Positions 1 through 7,002 of a DNA stretch of 64,000 nt are shown in pieces; the first letter of the stretch is position 1; each line of letters begins with the position of its first letter. The position numbers and the translations under genes were made by a program. Below the pieces are notes generated by a model. That model ran no database searches. It had not been told where the DNA came from and saw only the letters and a program-made list of their open reading frames with translations. Source of the DNA: Methylobacterium sp. J-067 (GTDB lineage Bacteria; Pseudomonadota; Alphaproteobacteria; Rhizobiales; Beijerinckiaceae); the NCBI RefSeq assembly GCF_022829465.1, contig NZ_JAKSXZ010000146.1, forward strand, positions 434,001 through 498,000. The letters are read 5' to 3'.

Positions 1-807
1 GTCGCAGAGGATGTTGCCGTCGCGCGGCGGCTCCTGCGCCACCACGTCGAAGCCGGCGCCCGCGATGGTGCCGTCCTTGAGGGCTTCCAGCAGCGCCGCC
101 TCGTCCACCAGACCGCCACGGGCGGTGTTGATGAGGATGGCGTTCTTCTTCATCCGCTTCAGTTCGGCGGCGCCGATCAGGCCCTTCGTCTCCGGCGTAA
201 GCGGGACGTGCAGGGTGATGACGTCGGACTGGGTGAGCACCGTCTCGAAGTCGGACAGGCCCTCCTGCGGGAAGGTGTCGTAGGCCAGGACCTTCATGCC
301 CAGGGCCTCGGCCCGCTTGGCGATGGACTTGCCCAGCGCCCCGTAGCCGACGATGCCGAGCGTCGAGCCGGCGATGTCGTAGATCGGGTAGTCGAAGTAG
401 CAGAACTGGCGAGACTTCGCCCAATCGCCCCGCTTCACCGAATTGGCGTAGGGTACGATGGCCCGGCGCAGGGCGAACATCAGGCCGACCACGTGCTCGG
501 GCACGGTGTTGAAGGCGTAGTTGCGGATGTTGACGACGGTGATGCCCTGGGCCTTCGCCTGGGCCTTGTCGACCACGTCCGTACCGGTGGCGGCCACCGC
601 GATGAGCTTGAGGTCCGGGAGCTGCTTCAGCACCTCGGCGCGCATCGGCACCTTGTTGATGAGGGCGATGTCGGCGCCCTGCAGGCGGGCGACCGTGTCC
701 TCCGGCGTCCAGGTCGATTCGTGCTCGACATACTCATGCTCGAAGCTGAACGGCTTCAGCGTCGCATCGAGCGATTCCCGGTCGAGGAACACGATTTTCT
801 TCGCCAT
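1..807 (-). CDS. hprA: Hydroxypyruvate reductase, C-terminus cut by window edge
   Basis: NAD(P)H-dependent reduction of hydroxypyruvate to D-glycerate, the step after Sga in the cytosolic serine cycle of methylotrophs. The 269 visible residues read as a D-isomer-specific 2-hydroxyacid dehydrogenase: an N-terminal substrate domain starting MAKKIVFLDRESLDATLKPF, the dinucleotide motif GYGALGK, and the catalytic-Arg segment INTARGGLVDE. About 45 residues including the catalytic His region lie beyond position 1 (family length near 314). The ATG at 807-805 follows a purine-rich GGAGAGGGAG. It lies 105 bases downstream of sga on the same strand, the order of the methylotroph serine-cycle operon. 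The family is certain; the specific enzyme name rests on the sga neighbour. Confidence 0.93.
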   Translation of the reverse strand, partial: MAKKIVFLDRESLDATLKPFSFEHEYVEHESTWTPEDTVARLQGADIALINKVPMRAEVLKQLPDLKLIAVAATGTDVVDKAQAKAQGITVVNIRNYAFNTVPEHVVGLMFALRRAIVPYANSVKRGDWAKSRQFCYFDYPIYDIAGSTLGIVGYGALGKSIAKRAEALGMKVLAYDTFPQEGLSDFETVLTQSDVITLHVPLTPETKGLIGAAELKRMKKNAILINTARGGLVDEAALLEALKDGTIAGAGFDVVAQEPPRDGNILCD

Positions 808-877
808 GGGTCGTCGGCTCCCTCTCCGGCGGCCGGGCGGCGGCCGGCTCTGTCTGGATTGTCATTCTTATTGGCGT

Positions 878-905
878 CCGGCGGAGGGGGCGAGCCCTCC
901 GCCGG
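878..905 (-). repeat. Stem-loop between sga and hprA
   Basis: Perfect 11-bp inverted repeat CCGGCGGAGGG / CCCTCCGCCGG with a 6-nt loop, starting 8 bases after the sga stop codon. No U-tract follows it on the minus strand, so it is not a classical terminator. It may stabilise the sga message or partly attenuate transcription into hprA; that is inference. Confidence 0.5.
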
Positions 906-912
906 CCACGGA

Positions 913-2124
913 TCACGCCTTGTGCAGCGGATTCTCGCGGAGGTAGCTCGACGCGGCGGCGACGCCCGAGCCGGGGGTGAGCTTCATGCCGCAATCGATC
1001 ATCGCCATCTCCGCGCCCGCGATGGCGCCGAGCAGCGACAGCTCGTTGAGGTCGCCCAGGTGGCCGATGCGGAACACCTTGCCCGCGACCTTGGACAGGC
1101 CGGCGCCGAGGGAGAGGTTGTAGCGGTCGTACGCGTGGATGATGATCTTGGCGGCGTCCACACCCTCCGGCACGACGATGGCCGTGACGGTGTTGGAGTT
1201 CCACTTCGGCTCCTTGGCGCAGGGCTTCAGGCCCCAGGCCGCCACCGCCTGGCGGGTCGCCTCACCCAGCACCGCGTGACGGTGGTAGATGTTCTCCATT
1301 CCCTCCTCCTTCATCGTGGCCAGCGCCTCGCGCAGGCCGTAGAGGAGCGGCAGGGCCGGAGTATAGGGGAAGTAACCGCCCTTGTTGGCGTTGAGCTGGT
1401 CGGACCACGCGAAGTAGACGTGGCCGAGCCGGTCGTTGGCGCCGCCCTGGCCGCCCTCGGCGACCTTCAGCGCCTTCTGGCTGACGCAGAGCAGGCCGAG
1501 GCCCGCCGGCAGCATGAAGCCCTTCTGCGAGCCCGCCACCGCGCAATCGACCTTCCACTCGTCCATCTTGAACGGCAGCGAGCCGATGGAGGAGATGCCG
1601 TCCACGAAGAGCAGCGCCGGGTGGCCGGCGGCGTCCATCGCCTTGCGCACCGCGCCGACGTCGCTCGTGACGCCCGTGGCCGTCTCGTTGTGGACGATCA
1701 TCACCGCCTTGATGGCGTGGTCCTTGTCGGCGCGCAGGGCCTCGCCGATCTTCTCGGGGTCGGCGCCGGTGCCCCATTCCTCGTCCTGGACGATCACGTC
1801 GAGGCCGAGGCGCTGGGCCATGTCCACCCAGAGGTGGCTGAACTGGCCGAAGCGGGCCGCGATCACCTTGTCACCCCGGCAGAGGGTGTTGGTCAGCGCC
1901 GATTCCCAGATGCCGGTGCCCGAGGACGGGTACAGCAGGATGGTGCCCTCGGTCGTGCCGTAGACCATCTTGGCGTCCTGGAAGAGCGGCTTGGCGAGCT
2001 CGGGGAAGCTCGGCGAGCGGTGATCCTCGGACTGCACCGACATCGCCCGGATCACCCGGTCGGGAATCGTGGTCGGACCGGGGATGAAGAGGTGGTTGCG
2101 ACCGGGGCGCCGGGTTGCGGCCAT
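913..2124 (-). CDS. sga: Serine--glyoxylate aminotransferase
   Basis: PLP enzyme that transfers the amino group of serine to glyoxylate, giving hydroxypyruvate and glycine, a key serine-cycle reaction in the cytosol. The 403-residue protein is a fold-type I aminotransferase of the AGXT/SPT class. It begins MAATRRPGRNHLFIPGPT, has the PLP-contact loop SSGTGIWE, the cofactor Asp in FVDGISSIGSLPF and the Schiff-base Lys in AGSQKG (about K201), and has the family's usual length. The start has a strong Shine-Dalgarno GGAGGAG five bases upstream. hprA follows downstream. A long upstream region with a candidate promoter and LysR-type repeats suggests control by a QscR-like regulator, which is known for this operon in Methylorubrum. 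Confidence 0.96.
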   Translation of the reverse strand: MAATRRPGRNHLFIPGPTTIPDRVIRAMSVQSEDHRSPSFPELAKPLFQDAKMVYGTTEGTILLYPSSGTGIWESALTNTLCRGDKVIAARFGQFSHLWVDMAQRLGLDVIVQDEEWGTGADPEKIGEALRADKDHAIKAVMIVHNETATGVTSDVGAVRKAMDAAGHPALLFVDGISSIGSLPFKMDEWKVDCAVAGSQKGFMLPAGLGLLCVSQKALKVAEGGQGGANDRLGHVYFAWSDQLNANKGGYFPYTPALPLLYGLREALATMKEEGMENIYHRHAVLGEATRQAVAAWGLKPCAKEPKWNSNTVTAIVVPEGVDAAKIIIHAYDRYNLSLGAGLSKVAGKVFRIGHLGDLNELSLLGAIAGAEMAMIDCGMKLTPGSGVAAASSYLRENPLHKA

Positions 2125-2429
2125 GATGTCTCCTCCGAATTGGTTTCGCGCACGGGATCGGGCCCGAGGCGGGATGTGTCGCGCTCGTCGGGGTGTCGGG
2201 CTTCGGGGAATGCCGGGCGGGTCCGCCCGCTCTCGCGGCCGGCGCCCACCCTGGACCCTGGGCGCTGCGGAGCGGCAGGCGGCTCGTGCCGCTCGCGTCG
2301 CGGCGCGCCGTAATCCCGCGCCGGTCGCCTCCGATGTGCCGTCCTATCCTCGCGGCGCCGGATCTCGCGCCGCATTCCCTTCCGCGCTGGCCCCACCGGC
2401 GGCCCGGCCGGGGCCGTCGGATCGCATGT

Positions 2430-2533
2430 ATTATGGGATGGTGAGGCCCCAAAGCAAAACCGATAAATCTTCGGAGGGGCGCCAAAAAAATTTGGCGTGC
2501 AGTGCAACCTCTCGCCTTGAAGGTTGAGTGCAC
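2430..2533 (-). promoter_or_regulatory. Candidate sga promoter and LysR-type operator region
   Basis: This AT-richer island lies in the 510-base gap between sga and the divergent phosphoesterase gene. On the minus strand it has a possible -10 CATAAT (2435-2430) with TTGCTT 16 bases upstream. Further upstream are a perfect hairpin-like repeat CGCCAAA-AAAA-TTTGGCG (2480-2497) and an interrupted dyad, GTGCA...TGCAC around AACCT-N10-AGGTT (2497-2533). Such dyads upstream of -35 are typical of LysR-family binding. If the -10 is right, the sga 5' UTR is about 300 bases. I see no other gene in the gap (2125-2634). Confidence 0.45.
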
Positions 2534-2634
2534 CTTCTCTCGACAGTTGCTCCGGCCCGACCAACCGGCATCGTCATCAAAACGAGACGTAATCGCGCTC
2601 TGGATCCCAGCACTTGTCGCGGGGAGACCGAAGA

Positions 2635-3468
2635 GTGGCAGAGGACGACGACAGGCCGATCCGCGTCCGCACCCTGTTCCTGTCCGATCTGCACCTCGGC
2701 ACCAGGGGGTGCCAGGCGGGGATGCTGCTCGGCTTCCTGAGGGACTACGACGCGGACACCATCTACCTCGTCGGCGACATCGTCGACGGCTGGCAATTGC
2801 GCTCCGGGTGGTACTGGCCCCAGGCGCACAACGACGTGGTGCAGAAGCTCCTGCGCAAGGTCCGCAAGGGGACGCATGTCGTCTACCTGCCGGGCAACCA
2901 CGACGAGTTCCTGCGCGACTATGTCGGCACAACCTTCGGTGGCATCGAGATCGCCGACACGGCGCTCCACGATTCGCCCGACGGCCGCCGCTACCTCGTC
3001 ATCCACGGCGATCAGTTCGACATGGTGATGCGCCACCAGCGCTGGCTCGCCCATCTCGGCGACGGCGCCTACACGCTCGCCCTGTGGTTGAACACGCTCA
3101 TCAACCGTTTCCGCCGCCGGCTCGGCCTGTCCTACTGGTCGCTTTCGGCCTGGGCCAAGCTGAAGGTGAAGAACGCCGTCAGCTTCATCGGCAAGTTCGA
3201 GGAGATCCTGGCCGAGGAGGCGCGCCGCCGGGGCGCCCAGGGGGTGATCTGCGGCCACATCCACCACGCGGCCGACCGCGCCATCGGCGACCTGCGCTAC
3301 CTCAACACGGGGGATTGGGTGGAATCCTGCACCGGCATCGTCGAGCATTACGACGGCCGGATCGAAGTGATCCATTATCCCTCGCTCCTGCGCGCCAAGG
3401 AGGCCGAGGCGCAGGCGCAGGCCGAGACGCAGCAGGCGCTGCCGCCGGGACGGAGAGCGGTCGCTTGA
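2635..3468 (+). CDS. LpxH-like metallophosphoesterase
   Basis: Calcineurin-type phosphoesterase of the UDP-2,3-diacylglucosamine diphosphatase superfamily; the likely substrate is a lipid-linked pyrophosphate in envelope synthesis. The five metal-site blocks are visible in order: SDLHLG, GDIVDGW, LPGNHDEF, VIHGDQFD and CGHIHHA. I chose GTG at 2635 because GGGGAG lies eight bases upstream; a TTG at 2614 in the same frame lacks a site. The protein has 277 residues and an Ala/Gln-rich tail. It overlaps the next glycosyltransferase by TTGA, so the two are translationally coupled. Alphaproteobacteria usually use LpxI for lipid A, so a true LpxH role is uncertain. Confidence 0.85.
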   Translation: MAEDDDRPIRVRTLFLSDLHLGTRGCQAGMLLGFLRDYDADTIYLVGDIVDGWQLRSGWYWPQAHNDVVQKLLRKVRKGTHVVYLPGNHDEFLRDYVGTTFGGIEIADTALHDSPDGRRYLVIHGDQFDMVMRHQRWLAHLGDGAYTLALWLNTLINRFRRRLGLSYWSLSAWAKLKVKNAVSFIGKFEEILAEEARRRGAQGVICGHIHHAADRAIGDLRYLNTGDWVESCTGIVEHYDGRIEVIHYPSLLRAKEAEAQAQAETQQALPPGRRAVA

Positions 3469-4505
3469 GGCTGCTGATCGCCAGCGACGCATGGCACCCG
3501 CAGGTGAACGGCGTGGTGCGCTCCCTGGAGCAGATGGTGCGGCGCGCCCCCGCTCACGGCTTCCAGGCCTCGGTGCTGAGCCCCTCCGAATTCCCCTCGA
3601 TGCCCCTGCCGGGCTATTCCGAGATCCGCCTCGCCTGCCCGGTGCCGGGTCGCCTCGCCGCCCGCTGGGACGAGGCGGCACCGACCCATGTCCACATCGC
3701 CACCGAGGGGCCGGTGGGGTTCGCGGTCCGCCGCCGCTGCCTCGCGCAGAGGCTGCCCTTCACCACGAGCTACCACACCCGCTTTCCCGAATACCTCGCC
3801 GCCCGCGCCCCCGTGCCGGAGGCGTGGTCCTACGCCTATCTGCGCCGCTTCCACGGGGCCGCGAACGGCACGATGGTGAGCACGGGAAGCCTGCAGTCCG
3901 AGCTGGAATCGCGGGGCTTCGGGCGGATCATGCGCTGGACGCGGGGGGTCGACACCGACCTGTTCCGGCCCGCCGCGCCGGGGACCCCGGAGCCTGCCGA
4001 CCTCGCCGGCCTGCCCCGGCCGTTCTTCCTGTTCGTCGGGCGGCTCGCCATCGAGAAGAACGTCGCCGCCTTCCTCGCCCTCGACCTGCCCGGCACCAAG
4101 GTGGTGGTGGGTGACGGGCCGGACCGGGCGCGGCTGCAGGGCCTCGCCCCGGAGGCGCGCTTCCTCGGCACCCGGACGGGGGCCGACCTCGCGGCCGTCT
4201 ACGCCGCCTGCGACGCCTTCGTCTTCCCGAGCCTCACCGACACGTTCGGCATCGTGCTTCTCGAAGCCCTGGCCTGCGGCCTGCCGGTGGCGGCCTTCCC
4301 TGTTCCCGGGCCCCTCGACGTGATCGGCACGAGTGCGGTCGGCGTGCTGGACGACGACCTCCGCGCAGCCTGCCTGCGGGCGCTCACGCTCTCCCGCGCC
4401 GCCTGCCGCGACGAGGCCCTGCGCCGGGGCTGGGACGAGAGCGCCCGGCAATTCTACGGGAACATCCTCCTCGCCCGGCGCCTCGCCGAGCCGCAGGCGG
4501 CGTGA
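3465..4505 (+). CDS. Group 1 (GT-B) glycosyltransferase
   Basis: A retaining GT4-type glycosyltransferase, probably transferring a sugar from a nucleotide donor to an envelope lipid or polysaccharide. The N-terminus MRLLIASDAWHPQVNGVVRS carries the typical 'NGV' loop. The C-terminal half has LFVGRLAIEKN and the donor-site segment PSLTDTFGIVLLEALACG (an E-x7-E-like motif). It is 346 residues long. The TTG start at 3465 is inferred from its 4-base overlap with the upstream stop and from the family's usual N-terminus. Pairing with the phosphoesterase suggests one small envelope-glycolipid operon; the acceptor cannot be told. Confidence 0.85.
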   Translation: MRLLIASDAWHPQVNGVVRSLEQMVRRAPAHGFQASVLSPSEFPSMPLPGYSEIRLACPVPGRLAARWDEAAPTHVHIATEGPVGFAVRRRCLAQRLPFTTSYHTRFPEYLAARAPVPEAWSYAYLRRFHGAANGTMVSTGSLQSELESRGFGRIMRWTRGVDTDLFRPAAPGTPEPADLAGLPRPFFLFVGRLAIEKNVAAFLALDLPGTKVVVGDGPDRARLQGLAPEARFLGTRTGADLAAVYAACDAFVFPSLTDTFGIVLLEALACGLPVAAFPVPGPLDVIGTSAVGVLDDDLRAACLRALTLSRAACRDEALRRGWDESARQFYGNILLARRLAEPQAA

Positions 4506-4536
4506 CGCGGACGCCCGCAGATGCCAGGAGGGCGCC

Positions 4537-5133
4537 ATGCCGCCCTTCGACCCCGATCTCGCCGCCCGCTACCCCATCGTCATCGGCTGCGACGAGGTCG
4601 GACGGGGGGCGCTGAGCGGCCCGGTGGTGGTCGCCGCCGTGTGGTTCGAGCCGGCCTCCCTCCCGCGTGATCTCCTCGCGGCCCTGGACGACAGCAAGAA
4701 GTTGCCCGAGCCGGCGCGGAACCGTCTCGCGCCGCTGATCCGCCGGCACGGGCGCGTCGCCCTGGCGGCGGGCTCGCCCGCGCTCATCGACCGGATCAAC
4801 ATCCGCGCAGCCACCCTCGACGCCATGGCGCGGGCGGTGACGAAGCTCGGGATCGACGCCCCCGTCTATGTCGATGGGCGGGATGCGCTGCCGGGCTTCG
4901 CGGGGAAGGCCCTGGTGGGGGGCGAGCGGCTGGTGCCGCAGATCGCCGCCGCCTCCATCGTGGCGAAGGTGATGCGCGATGCCTTCATGCGGCGCCTCGC
5001 CCGGGCGCATCCCGGCTATGGCTGGGAGCGCAACGTCGGCTACGGCACCGCCCTCCACCGCGCCGGCCTCGCCACCCTCGGCCGCAGCGCACACCACCGG
5101 ATGAGCTTCACCCGCGGGTTCAGAACAGACTGA
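4537..5133 (+). CDS. rnhB: Ribonuclease HII
   Basis: Cleaves RNA in RNA-DNA hybrids and incises at single ribonucleotides in DNA, starting ribonucleotide excision repair. The 198-residue protein has the acidic site DEVGRG near the N-terminus, the DDSKK block, the third-Asp segment VYVDGRD and the C-terminal GWERNVGYGT region. ATG at 4537 follows AGGAGGGCGCC. It lies 31 bases after the glycosyltransferase and overlaps the 3' end of the convergent radical SAM gene by 14 bases. Confidence 0.95.
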   Translation: MPPFDPDLAARYPIVIGCDEVGRGALSGPVVVAAVWFEPASLPRDLLAALDDSKKLPEPARNRLAPLIRRHGRVALAAGSPALIDRINIRAATLDAMARAVTKLGIDAPVYVDGRDALPGFAGKALVGGERLVPQIAAASIVAKVMRDAFMRRLARAHPGYGWERNVGYGTALHRAGLATLGRSAHHRMSFTRGFRTD

Positions 5134-6217
5134 GCTGCGCCCCCGGCGCCCGGAAATCCGCGCGGTTTAGGGCCATGCGCCCGAACGCGAACCCGAGCCT
5201 CTTGCCTGCGAGCCGCACTCGCTGGCCCACCATCTCGGCATAGGGCCCCTCTCCCCGGAAGCGGTGGCCGAAGCGCGAATCGTTCTCCTGGCCGCCGCGC
5301 GACTGGCGCAGCAGGGCGAAGGCCCGCTCCTTCCGCTCGGGGTAATGCGCCGCGAACCAATCGGCCACGAGGTCCTTCACCTCCCCCGGAAGGCGCAGCA
5401 GCGCGTGGCCGATCCGGCTGGCCCCATGGGCGCGGGCGGCCTCCAGCACCGCTTCGATCTCATGGTCGGTGAGGCCGGGGACGATCGGCGAGACGTTGAC
5501 CATCACCGGCACCCCCGCCTCCGACAGGGCCCGCATGGCCGCGAGCCGCTTCTCCGGGCGCGGCGCGCGGGGGTCGAGGCGCCGGGACAGGGCGGGATCG
5601 AGGGTCGGCAGCGAGATCGCGACGAGGGCGAGATTCCGCGATGCCATCCGCGCCAGCAGGTCGAGGTCGCGCAGGATCAGGTCCGATTTCGTCGTGACGC
5701 CCACCGGATGGCGGGCCTCGTCCAGCACCTCCAGCACGGCGCGGGTCAGGCGCTGCTCCCGCTCGATGGGCTGGTACGGGTCCGTCGCGGTGCCCAGCGC
5801 GATGGTCTCCGGCCGGTAGCCCGGGGCCGCCAGTTCCCGGCGCAGCAGTGCCGCCGCGTCGGGCTTGGTGAACAGCCGCGATTCGAAATCGAGCCCCGGC
5901 GAGAGCCCGAGATAGGCATGGGTCGGCCGCGCGTAGCAGTAGATGCAGCCGTGCTCGCAGCCCCGATACGGGTTGATCGAGCGATCGAAGGGGATGTCCG
6001 GCGAGGTGTTGCGGGCGATGATCGACGACGAGCGCTCGGGCCGGACCTCCGTCCGCAGGGGCGACGGGGCCTCAGGCTCCCAGCCGTCGTCGAACGCCTC
6101 CCGCCGGGCGGGCTCGAAGCGGCCGGCGGGATTCGCCGTGGCGCCGCGCCCCCGCCGGCCCTCCGGCGGTGGGGTGCTCCCCGGCAAGCGCAGGGCGGGC
6201 GACGGGTCGTGGCGCAT
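5120..6217 (-). CDS. PA0069/Rv2578c-family radical SAM protein
   Basis: A radical S-adenosylmethionine enzyme related to the spore photoproduct lyase (SplB) superfamily; its substrate is not known. The iron-sulfur cluster motif is CEHGCIYC, followed by ARPTHAYLGLSPGLDFE, which is diagnostic of this family. 365 residues is full length. The ATG at 6217 has GAGGAG upstream. A GTTC-N7-GTTC box, the alphaproteobacterial LexA site pattern, begins 20 bases upstream of the start, which points to SOS control and a DNA-damage role. I recall that the mycobacterial relative Rv2578c is also reported as LexA-controlled. The biochemical function remains open. Confidence 0.88.
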   Translation of the reverse strand: MRHDPSPALRLPGSTPPPEGRRGRGATANPAGRFEPARREAFDDGWEPEAPSPLRTEVRPERSSSIIARNTSPDIPFDRSINPYRGCEHGCIYCYARPTHAYLGLSPGLDFESRLFTKPDAAALLRRELAAPGYRPETIALGTATDPYQPIEREQRLTRAVLEVLDEARHPVGVTTKSDLILRDLDLLARMASRNLALVAISLPTLDPALSRRLDPRAPRPEKRLAAMRALSEAGVPVMVNVSPIVPGLTDHEIEAVLEAARAHGASRIGHALLRLPGEVKDLVADWFAAHYPERKERAFALLRQSRGGQENDSRFGHRFRGEGPYAEMVGQRVRLAGKRLGFAFGRMALNRADFRAPGAQLSLF

Positions 6218-6236
6218 GGGGCTCGCTCCTCGTCAG

Positions 6237-6251
6237 GAACGTAACACGAAC
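6237..6251 (-). promoter_or_regulatory. LexA (SOS) box, GTTC-N7-GTTC
   Basis: On the minus strand the sequence is GTTC GTGTTAC GTTC, a perfect match to the alphaproteobacterial LexA consensus. It ends 20 bases before the ATG of the radical SAM gene and partly overlaps a possible -10 (TATGTT, 6254-6249). It could also affect the divergent gene at 6353. Confidence 0.7.
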
Positions 6252-6352
6252 ATACCGATTGGTCTGCCGAAAATGCGGGCAAAACGAAACACTTGAGCCG
6301 TCCAGAGCGGGAGGGGCGTTGTCCCGCGTGGAGAATCGGGTATGCGCGCCGC

Positions 6353-6868
6353 ATGCTCTCCGCCGTGACCCTCCTCGACGATCCGGCCGATCCGGATGCG
6401 ATCGACCGGCTGGCCGACACCCTCAGTGCGCTCGTGTCGGGCGTGGCGGGCGGCCTCGTGGGCGATGCGATCATCGTCGTACCGCGGGAGGCGCCGGGGG
6501 TGGAGACCGTCGCGGAGGCGACCGGCGCGGTCCTCGTCATCCATGACGGCGGGGCGCCCTTCGCGGCGGGGGCGGCGCACGCCCGGCGCGACTGGATCCT
6601 GTGCCTGGAGGCCGGCGACGTGCCGGCCGAGGGCTGGATCCGCACCCTCGACCGTTTCGTGGGCATGGCCAAGCCCGACATCGGCATCGGCCGCCTTCAC
6701 CGCGCCGCGCCGCTGCGCACCCGCCTCCTCGCCCGCATCGAGGGCGTGGTCGGCGCGCGCGGCGTCCGGGCCGGGGACGTGGTGCGGAAGGAGGACCTTC
6801 TCGGTCGCTCTGGACGCAGCGGGCGGCTGCGCATCCGCACCCTTAACGGGCGAATCGACCGGTCCTGA
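6353..6868 (+). CDS. Uncharacterised protein resembling a GT-A glycosyltransferase fold
   Basis: 171 residues of unknown function. The segment AHARRDWILCLEAGDVPAEGW resembles the strand plus acidic turn of GT2 glycosyltransferases ('DWILFLDADE'), and the first half alternates beta strand and helix as in a nucleotide-binding GT-A domain. There is no convincing DXD motif and no acceptor domain, so it may be non-catalytic. ATG at 6353 is the first in-frame ATG after the N-terminal Pro/Arg-rich stretch; the ribosome binding site is weak. It is divergent from the LexA-boxed radical SAM gene, 135 bases apart, and upstream of the permease on the same strand. Confidence 0.55.
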   Translation: MLSAVTLLDDPADPDAIDRLADTLSALVSGVAGGLVGDAIIVVPREAPGVETVAEATGAVLVIHDGGAPFAAGAAHARRDWILCLEAGDVPAEGWIRTLDRFVGMAKPDIGIGRLHRAAPLRTRLLARIEGVVGARGVRAGDVVRKEDLLGRSGRSGRLRIRTLNGRIDRS

Positions 6869-6895
6869 GCAACAACCACGACGGTGCGAAAGCTC

Positions 6896-6981
6896 ATCCC
6901 ATGTAATTGTGGGATGCATCCCTGGCGGAACGGCCGGAAACTTGCTCAGTTGCCGGCAATGATAAGCCGCCGCCTTGGCGG
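6896..6981 (+). promoter_or_regulatory. Inverted-repeat-rich leader before the permease gene
   Basis: The region carries CATCCCA-N8-TGGGATG (6896-6917). The last six bases of that repeat also form the perfect palindrome GGGATGCATCCC (6912-6923), so the two pairings exclude each other. A hairpin GCCGG-A-AACT-TGCTC-AGTT-G-CCGGC (6934-6958) and a small CCGC-CTTG-GCGG (6970-6981) follow, ending 21 bases before the start codon. This could be an operator or a leader RNA; which one is not known. Confidence 0.4.
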
Positions 6982-7002
6982 AGCCGCTGTGGGACATTGC
7001 CG

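Noticed and set aside
208..2313. 701-codon open frame on the plus strand across hprA and sga
   Set aside because: Antisense shadow of two clear serine-cycle genes; composition (His/Arg/Gly-rich) is typical of GC-rich antisense frames.
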